From assembly GCF_000372825.1 (NCBI RefSeq), contig NZ_KB910516.1, positions 962,011 to 1,026,010 of the forward strand: 64,000 nt of DNA, written 5' to 3'. This document shows, one piece after another, positions 52,203 through 62,645 of this stretch; within the stretch, counting starts at the first letter, position 1, and every line of letters starts with the position of its first letter. Below the pieces are notes generated by a model, which ran no database searches, was not told where the DNA came from, and saw only the letters and a list, made by a program, of their open reading frames with translations. Made by a program: the position numbers and the translations under genes. The DNA is from Methylobacterium sp. 77. GTDB taxonomy: Bacteria; Pseudomonadota; Alphaproteobacteria; Rhizobiales; Beijerinckiaceae.

Positions 52203-55200
52203 ATGAGCAGTCTCGCCGAGACAACCCGGCCTCGGGCAGAGTCGCTTCTGGACAAGACAGGTCCGGATGAGACGACGTCGCGGAGCGGCGCCGGAGTGCC
52301 TGGGCGGAAGGCCGTCCTGCGCGGGGAGAGCCGCCCGGACCTCATACGGAACGAGGTTCTGGGGGAGCTCTTCGCCGAGAGCGCCCGGCTTCGCCCCGAC
52401 CATCCGGCCATCGTCGACGGTGCGACCAGGGATGCGGCGGGCCGCCATCCGAAACTCTCCTATGCCGACGTCGCCTCCCGCGCCGGCGCCATCGCCCGCG
52501 GCCTCGCCCATCGTGGGATCGGCCCCGGTGACGTTGTCGGTCTCTGGATGGCGCGCGGTCCCGATCTGCTGATCGCCCAGATCGGCATCACGATGTCGGG
52601 AGCGGCGTGGCTGCCTTTCGATGCCGAGGCGCCCGCCGACCGCGTCGCCGTCTGTCTCGACGATGCCGCAGCGAAAGCGCTGCTGGTCTCGCCCGCGCTC
52701 GCGCCCCAGGCGCCATCCGGAACCCCCGCCCTGACGCCGGAGGCGCTCCTCGCGCAGGTGCCGGTGGACGCGCCTCGTCCCGACCCGCGTGCCGCCGGCC
52801 TCACGCCCGCGCATCCGGCTTACCTGATCTACACCTCCGGCTCGACCGGCGTGCCGAAAGGCATCGTCATCAGCCACGCCAATATCTGCCACTTCCTCCG
52901 GTCTGGAAACGCCATCTACGGCATGCGCCCCGACGACGTGGTGTTCCAGGGCGCCTCGGTGGCGTTCGATCTCTCCATGGAGGAGATCTGGGTTCCCTAC
53001 CTCGTCGGCGCGACGCTGTTCGTGGCGAGCCCGGCGATGATGGGCGATGTCGAGGCGCTGCCCGACATCCTGACGCAGAACCGCATCACCGTCCTCGACA
53101 CGGTCCCGACGCTGCTCGCCATGCTGTCGCAGACGCTGCCGAGCGTCCGCCTCGTGCTCCTCGGCGGCGAGGCCCTGCCGGAACCGTTGGTCGCCCGCTG
53201 GGCGACGGGTTCGCGAAAACTGTTCAACACCTACGGTCCGACCGAAGCCACGGTGGTGGCGACCGCCGCCGAGATGCGTCCGGGGGATCCCGTCACCATC
53301 GGCGGACCGATCCCGAACTATTCCGTCTACGTGGCCAGCGAGAGCCTGGAACTCCTCGAGCCCGGCCAGCAGGGCGAACTCCTCATCGGCGGCCCCGGCG
53401 TGGCAGGCGGCTATCTCCAGCGGCCTGAATTGACGGCGGAGAAGTTCGTCGCCAACCCGTTCTCCTCCGATGGGACCGACCCGGTGCTCTATCGCTCGGG
53501 CGACGCGGTCTCCCTCGACCCGCTGGATCGGATCGTCTTCCACGGGCGCATCGACGACCAGGTGAAGATCCGCGGCTTCCGGGTGGAACTCGGCGAGATC
53601 GAATCCCGCATTCAGGCCCAGCCCGGCATCAACCAGGCGGCCGTGGTCCTGCGCCAGGACGACGGCGTCGACCGCCTCGTCGCCTTCCTGATCCCTGAGC
53701 GGGGGACGGAGTTCGACAAGGCGCACCTGCGCCAGACCCTCGCCGAACAGATGCCGCCCTACATGGTGCCGGGACATTTCGAGGTGGTGGAGGTGCTGCC
53801 GCGCCTGACCTCGGGCAAGGTCGACCGCAAGGCCCTGCGCATCGCGACGCTCACCGTCGCCGACCTCTCCGGCGAACAGGAACTGCCGCAGAACGAGACC
53901 GAGGCGGCGATGCTGGCCGCGGCCAAACAGGTCTTCGGCAACCAGCCGATCCCGTTCGAGGCCGACTTCTTCACCGATCTCGGCGGCCATTCACTGCTCG
54001 CCGCCCGCTTCGTCGGCGCGGTGCGCGAGGCGCCGGCGCTGGCCGCGATCACGCTGCAGGACGTCTATGGCCGGCGCACGCTGCGGGCGATGTCGGAAGC
54101 GCTGATCGAGCGCACCGGCGGGGTCGGCACGCAGATGGCCGTGCGCGACCTCGGCTTTTCCGCGCCGCCGCTCCTGCGCCGTTTCCTGTGCGGGACCGCT
54201 CAGGCGGTCGCCTTACCATTCGTGATCGCCCTCGCGACCTCGCAATGGCTCGGCATCTTCGTCACCTATCTGCTGCTCACCGGCGGCTCGCTCGGCTTCT
54301 TCGGCGAGATGGCGGTCTTGCTCCTCGTCTATATCGGCATCAACGCCGTCACGGCCTCCATCGCCGTCGCCGCCAAGTGGCTGATCCTCGGGCGCACCAA
54401 GCCCGGCCGTTACCCGCTCTGGGGCGTTTACTACTACCGCTGGTGGCTGACGCAGCGGCTGACCCCGCTGGTCCACGTCAAATGGCTCCAGGGCTCACCC
54501 GCCATCGCCATCTACCTGCGCCTGCTCGGCGCCAAGATCGGCGCCGACGCGCTCATCTCCGACATCGAAGTCGGGGCGCCCGACCTTCTCAGCGTCGGGG
54601 AGGGGGCCTCGCTCGGCGGCCGCCTCGTCATCGCCAATGCCGAGGTGATCGGCAACGAACTCGTCATCGGCCCTGTCAGCATCGGCGCGGACGTCGCCAT
54701 CGGGACCTCCTGCGTCATCGGCCCCGATACGACGATCGGAGATTTCGCAGAGATCGCCGACCTCACCACGATCCCCACCGGCACGGTGGTGGAGCGCGCC
54801 GAGCAATGGGACGGCTCACCCGGCCGCAAGGTCGGCATGGCCGATCCCGACGACCTGCCGCAGCCCGCGCAGGCCTCGCCACGTCGGCGTGCCGGGTTTC
54901 TCGCCGTCTATGCCTTCCTGCTGGCGGCGATCCCGGCCGTCGGGCTGCTGCCGATCTTCCCTGCCTTCTACATCTTCGATCAGCTCAGCGATTCGCTCAG
55001 CGACATCACCGATATCGACTATCATTGGTATCTGCCGCTGCTGACCTGGCCCACCGCCATGCTGATGACGGCGGGCACCGTGCTCCTCATCGCCGGCATC
55101 CGCTGGCTGGTGCTGCCACGGGTCTCGTCCGGCACCTACTCGATCCATAGCGGCTTCTACCTGCGCAAATGGGCGGTGGCGCTGGCCGCGGAAGTGACCC

Positions 55201-56315
55201 TCGAGACGCTCTCCTCGCTCTTCGCCACGGTCTACATGAGGGCCTGGTACCGGTTGATGGGCGCGCGGATGGGGCAGGGGGCGGAAATCTCCACCAATCT
55301 CGCCGGGCGCTACGATCTGGCCGATATCGGCGCCCGCAACTTCATCGCCGACGAGGTGGTGTTCGGCGAGGAAGAGGTCCGTCGCGGCTGGATGCACATG
55401 CATCCGGTGAGCACGGGCCCCCGCGTCTTCGTCGGCAACGACGCGGTGGTGCCGCCGGGCGCCGTCATCCCCGAGGACATGCTCGTCGGCATCAAGTCGA
55501 AGCCGCCCGCCAACGATCTGATGGCGCCGGGGGACACCTGGTTCGGCTCGCCGCCGATCAAGCTTCCCTCACGCCAGAAGGTCGATCTCGGCTCGGACGC
55601 GCAGACCTACGAGCCGGGCATGGGACCGAAGCTGCGGCGCGGCATCTTCGAGGCGTTCTCGACCTCGTTCTCGCCGATGCTGTTCATCACGCTGGCGATC
55701 TCGGCGATCGACTTCTATTTCTACCCCGCCATCCTGGCGCAGGACTGGACCGGGCTCGCCGTCAGCTTCATCGCCGTCAGCGTCGCCATCGCCTTCATTC
55801 AGTCCTTCACCGTCATCGGCGTGAAGTGGCTACTGATGGGCGTCTACGAGCCCGGCATGCGGCCGATGTGGTCGTGGTGGGCCATGCGCACCGAGGCCGT
55901 GGCCGTGCTGTACTGGGGTCTGGCCGGCAAGGTGCTGCTCGAACATCTCGTGGGCACGCCGTTCCTGCCCTGGATGCTGCGCCTGTTCGGCGCGAAGATC
56001 GGCCGGGGCGTCTGCATGCTCACCACCGACATCACCGAGTTCGACTGCGTCACCATCGGCGACTATTCGGTGATCAACCGGACCTCGGCGCTCCAGACCC
56101 ATCTCTACGAGGACCGGATCATGAAGGTCGGTCGGGTCGTGGTGGGCGAGGGCGTCTCCGTGGGCGCGTTCTCGACCGTCCTCTACGACACCAAGGTCGG
56201 CAATTACGCGCGCCTGCGCCCGCTCACCATCGTGATGAAGGGCGAGTCGATCCCGAGCCATTCGGAATGGGAGGGAGCGCCGGCGGTGCCGGTGCTGCAC
56301 ATGCCGAGGAACTGA
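52203..56315 (+). CDS. Pls/PosA-type non-ribosomal peptide synthetase
   Basis: This 1370-residue multidomain protein carries an adenylation domain at about 40-560 (LIYTSGSTGVPKG near 207-220, FNTYGPTEATV near 340), then a carrier domain with the phosphopantetheine Ser597 in DLGGHSLLAARF. There is no condensation or thioesterase domain. The remaining C-terminal half has about six membrane helices (near 660-730, 900-975, 1150-1210) alternating with three left-handed beta-helix (hexapeptide) domains at about 766-880, 1000-1120 and 1262-1365. This is the terminal domain type of Pls, the membrane-bound epsilon-poly-lysine synthetase. It probably makes a homopoly(amino acid) at the inner membrane; the amino acid cannot be read from the sequence. 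ATG 52203 has GGAG 6-7 bases upstream. Confidence 0.9.
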   Translation: MSSLAETTRPRAESLLDKTGPDETTSRSGAGVPGRKAVLRGESRPDLIRNEVLGELFAESARLRPDHPAIVDGATRDAAGRHPKLSYADVASRAGAIARGLAHRGIGPGDVVGLWMARGPDLLIAQIGITMSGAAWLPFDAEAPADRVAVCLDDAAAKALLVSPALAPQAPSGTPALTPEALLAQVPVDAPRPDPRAAGLTPAHPAYLIYTSGSTGVPKGIVISHANICHFLRSGNAIYGMRPDDVVFQGASVAFDLSMEEIWVPYLVGATLFVASPAMMGDVEALPDILTQNRITVLDTVPTLLAMLSQTLPSVRLVLLGGEALPEPLVARWATGSRKLFNTYGPTEATVVATAAEMRPGDPVTIGGPIPNYSVYVASESLELLEPGQQGELLIGGPGVAGGYLQRPELTAEKFVANPFSSDGTDPVLYRSGDAVSLDPLDRIVFHGRIDDQVKIRGFRVELGEIESRIQAQPGINQAAVVLRQDDGVDRLVAFLIPERGTEFDKAHLRQTLAEQMPPYMVPGHFEVVEVLPRLTSGKVDRKALRIATLTVADLSGEQELPQNETEAAMLAAAKQVFGNQPIPFEADFFTDLGGHSLLAARFVGAVREAPALAAITLQDVYGRRTLRAMSEALIERTGGVGTQMAVRDLGFSAPPLLRRFLCGTAQAVALPFVIALATSQWLGIFVTYLLLTGGSLGFFGEMAVLLLVYIGINAVTASIAVAAKWLILGRTKPGRYPLWGVYYYRWWLTQRLTPLVHVKWLQGSPAIAIYLRLLGAKIGADALISDIEVGAPDLLSVGEGASLGGRLVIANAEVIGNELVIGPVSIGADVAIGTSCVIGPDTTIGDFAEIADLTTIPTGTVVERAEQWDGSPGRKVGMADPDDLPQPAQASPRRRAGFLAVYAFLLAAIPAVGLLPIFPAFYIFDQLSDSLSDITDIDYHWYLPLLTWPTAMLMTAGTVLLIAGIRWLVLPRVSSGTYSIHSGFYLRKWAVALAAEVTLETLSSLFATVYMRAWYRLMGARMGQGAEISTNLAGRYDLADIGARNFIADEVVFGEEEVRRGWMHMHPVSTGPRVFVGNDAVVPPGAVIPEDMLVGIKSKPPANDLMAPGDTWFGSPPIKLPSRQKVDLGSDAQTYEPGMGPKLRRGIFEAFSTSFSPMLFITLAISAIDFYFYPAILAQDWTGLAVSFIAVSVAIAFIQSFTVIGVKWLLMGVYEPGMRPMWSWWAMRTEAVAVLYWGLAGKVLLEHLVGTPFLPWMLRLFGAKIGRGVCMLTTDITEFDCVTIGDYSVINRTSALQTHLYEDRIMKVGRVVVGEGVSVGAFSTVLYDTKVGNYARLRPLTIVMKGESIPSHSEWEGAPAVPVLHMPRN

Positions 56316-56334
56316 CGCGGAAATCCAACACGAA

Positions 56335-56362
56335 AGGCGGCGGGCCATTGGGCACGCCGCCT
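56335..56362 (+). terminator. Hairpin terminator after the Pls-type gene
   Basis: AGGCGGCG pairs with CGCCGCCT across a 12-base loop, 20 bp after the stop codon and followed by GTTG. It is GC-rich but has no T run. Confidence 0.55.
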
Positions 56363-56585
56363 GTTGCATATTCCGTTATGGCCGCTTCTCGCCGAGCCAT
56401 GCGGAAACCTTGGCCGCCCCGCGTCCGACTCGACTCACACGGTCTCGGAGTAGGGGTTCGGTGACACCGGTTTCCCAGGCCTCGGCAGGCTGATTGGACT
56501 CGGATTCTCGGGTCCACCACGTTCCAGACCATCGCCTGAAACAAGCCCTGCACGCCCGAGATCGCTCCGAACGAAGCCGCCGGCC

Positions 56586-57242
56586 TCAGCCCGCCTGGTC
56601 TTTCGGACCGAGCCGCTTGTCGAGATAGGTGTCGACCGTCTGGGTCAGCTCGTCGACTTTGCCGTCGAAAAAGTGGTTGGCGCCTTCCACCATCTGGTGT
56701 TCGATGATGACGCCCTTCTGGGTCTTCACCTTCTCGATCACCGGCATCACCTCGCGGGCCGGAGCTACGCGGTCCTCGGAGCCGTGCACGAACAGGCCGG
56801 AGGACGGGCAGGGGGCGAGGAAGGTGAAGTCGTAGCGGTTGGCCATGGCCGCGATCGAGATGAAACCTTCGATCTCGGGACGGCGCATCAGCAGCTGCAT
56901 GCCGATCCACGAACCGAACGAGACACCGGCGATCCAGCAGGCCCGCGCCTCCGGGTTGACCGACTGCACCCAATCGAGGGCCGAGGCGGCATCCGAAAGC
57001 TCGCCCGTACCGTGGTCGAACGCGCCCTGGCTGCGGCCGACACCGCGGAAATTGAACCGCAGAGCGGCGAAGCCGCGATTGGCGAAGGTGTAGAAAAGAT
57101 TGTACACGATCTGATTGTTCATCGTTCCCCCGAACTGGGGGTGCGGATGCAGCACGATCGCGATTGGCGCGCCCTTCTTCTTGGGAGCTTGGTAGCGCCC
57201 TTCGAGACGGCCGGCGGGGCCGGTGAAGATGACTTCGGGCAT
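56586..57242 (-). CDS. Alpha/beta hydrolase
   Basis: This 218-residue hydrolase has an oxyanion-loop text HPHPQFGGTMNN near residue 33, LRFNFRGVGRSQG near 63 and the nucleophile elbow GVSFGSWIG near 105 (Ser107). The acid is probably Asp in HGSEDRVAP near 155 and the His in EGANHFFDG near 186. It resembles the DUF-type alpha/beta hydrolases found beside SUF operons in Rhizobiales. Substrate is unknown. ATG 57242 has GGAAAG 4-7 bases upstream. It is divergent from the SUF operon, with two Irr-type boxes between, so it may share the iron control. Confidence 0.9.
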   Translation of the reverse strand: MPEVIFTGPAGRLEGRYQAPKKKGAPIAIVLHPHPQFGGTMNNQIVYNLFYTFANRGFAALRFNFRGVGRSQGAFDHGTGELSDAASALDWVQSVNPEARACWIAGVSFGSWIGMQLLMRRPEIEGFISIAAMANRYDFTFLAPCPSSGLFVHGSEDRVAPAREVMPVIEKVKTQKGVIIEHQMVEGANHFFDGKVDELTQTVDTYLDKRLGPKDQAG

Positions 57243-57337
57243 GGTCTTTCCAAAACTCCTGGCGCCGCTCGGTGAACGCAACCCATCCTGTCGGCCAACG
57301 CGCCTTGACTCGCTGCGCCGCACTCTTAAAAACGCTC

Positions 57338-57351
57338 TTAGAATAATTCTA
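57338..57351. promoter_or_regulatory. Irr-type iron-control box 1
   Basis: TTAGAA-TAA-TTCTA is a near-perfect dyad of the TTTAGAA-N3-TTCTAAA type bound by Irr in Rhizobiales. It lies between the divergent hydrolase and NifS-type genes, about 170 bp before the SUF operon start. Confidence 0.65.
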
Positions 57352-57356
57352 GGTCA

Positions 57357-57371
57357 TTAGAACTATTCTAA
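57357..57371. promoter_or_regulatory. Irr-type iron-control box 2
   Basis: TTAGAA-CTA-TTCTAA repeats the dyad about 20 bp from the first box centre to centre, two helical turns. Tandem boxes on the same face favour cooperative binding. Confidence 0.65.
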
Positions 57372-57507
57372 ACTAGATCGTATCGAGAGAACTCGGATCG
57401 GTCGCCCCACGAAGCTCGGCGCTTGGCGAAGACGTGTCGTGCCGGCGCCTTAGCATGATGACGGGGGGCAAGAGCAAGGAAATGTCGGTTCGGGCCTTGA
57501 CCAACGC

Positions 57508-58668
57508 ATGACTATTTCGCGCGCCTATCTCGACCACAACGCGACATCTCCGGTTCGTCCGGAGGTGGCGGCTGCGGTCGCGCGCGCGCTGGAATTGCCG
57601 GGCAACCCCTCGTCGATCCATCGTGAGGGTCGTGCGGCGAAGGCTGCACTGGAGGCGGCGCGCGACCATCTCGCCACCCTTGTCGGGGCCGGCCGGGGCC
57701 GTATCGTCTTCACCAGCGGCGGCACCGAGGCGGCGAATGCCGTCCTGTCGGGCGCATTGACGAAAGTCGGACATCCTGCGCCGACGCGTCTTCTGATGAG
57801 CGCGACCGAGCATCCTTGCGTCGCCGCCGGGCACCGGTTCTCATCGGGAGCCGTCGAGATCGTGCCAGTCGACGGGGCCGGCGTCCTCGATCTCTCCGCA
57901 TTGGAACGGAGCCTGGACCGCCTGAGCGACGAGGCGGTGCTGATCTCGGTTCACGCCGCCAACAACGAGACCGGGGTGATCCAGCCCCTGGCCGAGATCG
58001 TTGCCCTCGCCAGGGCGCATGGTCGCGCGCTGGTCCATAGCGACGCGGTGCAGGCCGTGGGGAAGATGCCCCTGGATTTCGAGGGACTCGGCCTCGACGC
58101 GCTGACCCTGTCCGGCCACAAATTCGCTGCGCCGAAGGGCACCGGCGCGATCGTTCTCGCCGAGGGCGTCACGCTGGAACAGGCGTTTCTGCGTGGCGGC
58201 GGTCAGGAGGCGCGCCAGCGCTGCGGCACGGAGAACCTGCCGGGCCTCGTCGGCCTCGGCGAAGCCGCGCGCATCGCCATGGCGCAGCTCGCCGGAAACG
58301 ATGCAGGCCTGCGTGACGCGGTCGAGGCCACCCTGCTCCGGATCGCCCCGGATGCCGTGGTGTTCGGGAGCCGTGCACCGCGCCTTCCCAACACCCTGTG
58401 CTTTGCCGTACCTGGCCTCGATGCGGCGACCGCACTGATGGCGCTGGATCTCGCCGGCATCGCGATCTCGTCCGGGTCGGCCTGCTCGTCCGGCAAGGTT
58501 TCCCGCTCACCCGTTCTGGCGGCGATGGGGGTGAGCCCCGCGCTGGCTGCGGGGGCGCTCCGCGTCAGTTTCGGTTGGAACAGCACGGAAAGCGACGGGT
58601 CACGCTTCCTCGCGGCCTTCGAACGGCATGCGGCGACCCTATATCAACGGCGAGGGCAGGCGGCCTGA
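57508..58668 (+). CDS. Cysteine desulfurase, NifS/IscS type
   Basis: This 386-residue PLP enzyme takes sulfur from cysteine and is the first gene of the SUF operon. It shows YLDHNATSPVRPEV, GNPSSIHREGR, ATEHPCV, VHAANNETGVIQPL, the PLP Lys in LSGHKFAAPKG and the persulfide Cys in ISSGSACSSGKV near residue 326. This places it in the class I NifS/IscS group, whereas the second desulfurase of the operon (sufS) is class II. No Rrf2-type regulator gene precedes it. ATG 57508 is the natural start. sufB begins 75 bp after its stop. Confidence 0.93.
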   Translation: MTISRAYLDHNATSPVRPEVAAAVARALELPGNPSSIHREGRAAKAALEAARDHLATLVGAGRGRIVFTSGGTEAANAVLSGALTKVGHPAPTRLLMSATEHPCVAAGHRFSSGAVEIVPVDGAGVLDLSALERSLDRLSDEAVLISVHAANNETGVIQPLAEIVALARAHGRALVHSDAVQAVGKMPLDFEGLGLDALTLSGHKFAAPKGTGAIVLAEGVTLEQAFLRGGGQEARQRCGTENLPGLVGLGEAARIAMAQLAGNDAGLRDAVEATLLRIAPDAVVFGSRAPRLPNTLCFAVPGLDAATALMALDLAGIAISSGSACSSGKVSRSPVLAAMGVSPALAAGALRVSFGWNSTESDGSRFLAAFERHAATLYQRRGQAA

Positions 58669-58743
58669 AGCGCTGCACATCCCAAGCCATCCTCTCGCGA
58701 AAACCCCCGGCCCTTGACGCCGGTGTAGGTCAGGAGACGTGCA

Positions 58744-60213
<1,470 letters not shown>

Positions 60214-60237
60214 GCCGGCGCAACCACATCCAGCGCG

Positions 60238-60372
60238 CACTTCCCCTCTCCCCCTGCGGGAGAGGGTGGCCCGCGAAGCGGGTCGGGTGAGGGGAGCGCG
60301 TTTTCCGGAGAGGTCGCCCCTCTTCCGCCTGCTCCGCAGACACCCTCCCCCGCAGAGGGGGGAGGGTTCGCG
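60238..60372. repeat. Palindromic repeat between sufB and sufC (units A and B)
   Basis: Two units follow each other. Unit A (about 60243-60298) pairs CCCCTCTCCC with GGGAGAGGG and contains TGGCCCGCGAAGCGGGTCG. Unit B (about 60319-60369) has CACCCTCCCCCGCAGAGGGG. Both are the type of mobile intergenic palindromes seen in Rhizobiales. An inverted copy lies at the end of sufD. Confidence 0.75.
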
Positions 60373-60405
60373 ATCCAACGATTCGAGACTTAGGACTACG
60401 CTGCA

Positions 60406-61158
60406 ATGATCGAAATCAAGAACCTCGTGGTCGCCATCGAGGACAAGCAGATCCTCAACGGCCTCAACCTCACCGTGAACGACGGCGAGGTCGCCGCCAT
60501 CATGGGGCCGAACGGCTCGGGCAAGTCGACCCTGTCCTACGTCATCGCCGGAAAGGAGGATTACGAAGTCCTCGACGGCGAGATTTTGCTGGATGGCGTG
60601 AACATCCTCGAAATGTCGCCTGACGAGCGCGCCGCCTCCGGCGTCTTCCTGGCCTTCCAGTACCCGCTGGAGATCCCGGGCGTCGGCACCATGACCTTCC
60701 TCAAGGCGACCCTGAACGCCCAGCGCAAGGCGCGCGGCGAGGGCGAGCTCTCGACCCCCGATTTCATCCGCAAGGTGAATGCGGCAGCCGAGAAGCTGGA
60801 GATCAACAAGGAAATGCTTCGGCGCGCCCTCAATGTCGGGTTCTCCGGCGGCGAGAAGAAGCGCATGGAGATCCTGCAGATGGCCCTGCTGGAGCCGAAG
60901 TTCTGCGTCCTCGACGAGACCGATTCCGGCCTCGACATCGATGCCCTGCGCATCGTCTCCGAGGGCGTGAACGCGCTGCGGGCGCAGGGGCGCTCGTTCC
61001 TCGTGATCACCCACTACCAGCGCCTCCTCAACCACATCGTGCCGGACGTGGTCCACGTGATGTCGCAGGGCCGCATCGTGAAGTCGGGCGGCAAGGAACT
61101 GGCGCTCGAACTCGAAGCCTCCGGCTATGCCGAGTACCGCACGGACGAGGCCGCCTGA
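60406..61158 (+). CDS. sufC: Fe-S assembly ATPase SufC
   Basis: This 250-residue ABC-type ATPase drives SufB-SufD rearrangement. It has Walker [10 protein letters not shown] near residue 36, Q-loop [13 protein letters not shown], signature [11 protein letters not shown] near 150, Walker [13 protein letters not shown] and the H-loop His in VITHYQR. It is a cytoplasmic ATPase without membrane partners, which is typical of SufC. sufD starts 2 bp after the stop, so the two are coupled. Confidence 0.97.
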   Translation: MIEIKNLVVAIEDKQILNGLNLTVNDGEVAAIMGPNGSGKSTLSYVIAGKEDYEVLDGEILLDGVNILEMSPDERAASGVFLAFQYPLEIPGVGTMTFLKATLNAQRKARGEGELSTPDFIRKVNAAAEKLEINKEMLRRALNVGFSGGEKKRMEILQMALLEPKFCVLDETDSGLDIDALRIVSEGVNALRAQGRSFLVITHYQRLLNHIVPDVVHVMSQGRIVKSGGKELALELEASGYAEYRTDEAA

Positions 61159-61159
61159 G

Positions 61160-62632
61160 ATGGCCGACATCACTCCGCTCCGCTCCGCGGCCGAGACCGG
61201 GCTCTCCAAGCTCTTCGAAGCCACCAGAATGAAGTACCCCACGGGCGTCTCGATCGCCCGCGAGGAGGCCTTCCGTTACTTCGAGGCGGTCGGCCTGCCG
61301 ACCCGCCGCGTCGAAGCCTTCAAGTACACCGACCTTCGCAGCGCGTTCCGCGATGCGGCGCATCCGGCCGAGATGCCGACGGCGGAGGTGGCGAAGGCTG
61401 CCGTCGCCGAGGCCAAGGGCTTTGCCGGAATCGAGGCCGCGCGCCTCACCTTCGTCAACGGCCACCTGATCGCGGACCTCTCCGACCTCGGCCGCATCCC
61501 GGCCGGCGTCACCGTGACCCCGCTGACCCAGGCGCTCACCGAGGGCCATGCGCTCCTCGACCAGCTGACGCCGGTGCGTCAGGCCTCCGAGAATCCGATC
61601 TATCAGCTCAACACCGCCTTCCTGGCGGATGGCGCGCTGATCGCGGTGGAGGCCGGCGCCCAGGTCGATGCGCCTCTGCACCTGCGCTTCATCGCCACCG
61701 GCTCGGAGGCTTTCTCCACGGCCACCCGCACCCTGGTGGTGCTGGGAGAGGGCGCCGAGATCACGATCCTCGAATCGCATGAAGGACCGGACGGCGTCGC
61801 CTTCCAGCCCAACGATGCCCTCGACGTCGTGATCGCCGACAAGGCCACCTTCCGCCACGCCCGCCTCAACGCCGAGGGCCGCGAGGCCGTGGCGCTCTCG
61901 ACCCTGTCGGCGAAGCTCGGGGCGGACGCCTCGATCGAGACGGTGAACGTCGTCGTCGGCGGCGTCCTCTCGCGCCATCAGGTCTACCTGAGCTTCGCGG
62001 GGGCGGACGCCAAGGCCGTCGTCAACGGCGCGGCCATGCTCAACGGCCGGCAGCTCGCCGACACCACCTTCCTGGCGGATCATGCGGCCACGGGCGGGCT
62101 CAGCCGAGAGCTGTTCAAGACCGTGGTGGACGGTGAAGCCACGGGCGTGTTCCAGGGCAAGATCATCGTCCAGCAGGCTGCCCAGCAGACCGACGGCAAG
62201 ATGATGTCCGCCTGCCTCATCCTGTCCGACGAAGGGCAGATGATGAACAAGCCCGAGCTGGAGATCTTCGCCGACGACGTCGCCTGTGGCCACGGCGCCA
62301 CCTGCGGCGCGCTCGACGAGGATCTGCTGTTCTACCTGATGCAGCGCGGGCTGCCGAAGGCCCAGGCCGAGAGCCTGCTGGTCCAGGCCTTCCTCGGCGC
62401 GGCTGTCGAGGCGGTCAGCCACGAGGGCGCGCGCGAGGCGCTGGTCGGCACCATCGAGGCCTGGCTCGCGGCGCGGGGGGGAGAAAAAACCCTCCCCCCT
62501 CTGCGGGGGAGGGTGCCTGCGGAGCAGGCGGGAGAGGGGAGCGACGATTCCGGATCGCGCGCTCCCCTCATCCGACCCGCTGACGCGGGCCACCTTCTCC
62601 CGCAGAGGGGAGAAGGACCCGCACGACGGTAA
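61160..62632 (+). CDS. sufD: Fe-S assembly protein SufD with repeat-derived C-terminal tail
   Basis: This 490-residue protein is the SufD subunit of SufBCD. The SufD core contains RVEAFKYTDLRSAFRDA near the N-terminus, VVLGEGAEITILESHEG, NVVVGGVLSRHQVYLSF and the C-terminal GHGATCGALDEDLLFYLMQRGLP with AFLGAAVEAVSHEG. It normally ends near TIEAWLAARG (about residue 438). The last 50 or so residues (PPLRGRVPAEQAGEG, LIRPADAGHLLPQRGEG) are encoded by a palindromic repeat that also runs to the stop codon. ATG 61160 is 1 bp after the sufC stop. The tail may be tolerated because it lies at the end of the fold. Confidence 0.95.
   Translation: MADITPLRSAAETGLSKLFEATRMKYPTGVSIAREEAFRYFEAVGLPTRRVEAFKYTDLRSAFRDAAHPAEMPTAEVAKAAVAEAKGFAGIEAARLTFVNGHLIADLSDLGRIPAGVTVTPLTQALTEGHALLDQLTPVRQASENPIYQLNTAFLADGALIAVEAGAQVDAPLHLRFIATGSEAFSTATRTLVVLGEGAEITILESHEGPDGVAFQPNDALDVVIADKATFRHARLNAEGREAVALSTLSAKLGADASIETVNVVVGGVLSRHQVYLSFAGADAKAVVNGAAMLNGRQLADTTFLADHAATGGLSRELFKTVVDGEATGVFQGKIIVQQAAQQTDGKMMSACLILSDEGQMMNKPELEIFADDVACGHGATCGALDEDLLFYLMQRGLPKAQAESLLVQAFLGAAVEAVSHEGAREALVGTIEAWLAARGGEKTLPPLRGRVPAEQAGEGSDDSGSRAPLIRPADAGHLLPQRGEGPARR
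62478..62618. repeat. Inverted copy of the palindromic repeat, inside sufD
   Basis: This stretch is the reverse complement of the 60.2-60.4 kb element: unit B first (CCCTCCCCCCTCTGCGGGGG), then unit A (GACCCGCTGACGCGGGCC). It lies within the sufD reading frame and forms the last 47 or so codons. Confidence 0.75.
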
Positions 62633-62645
62633 AGGAACACGATCC

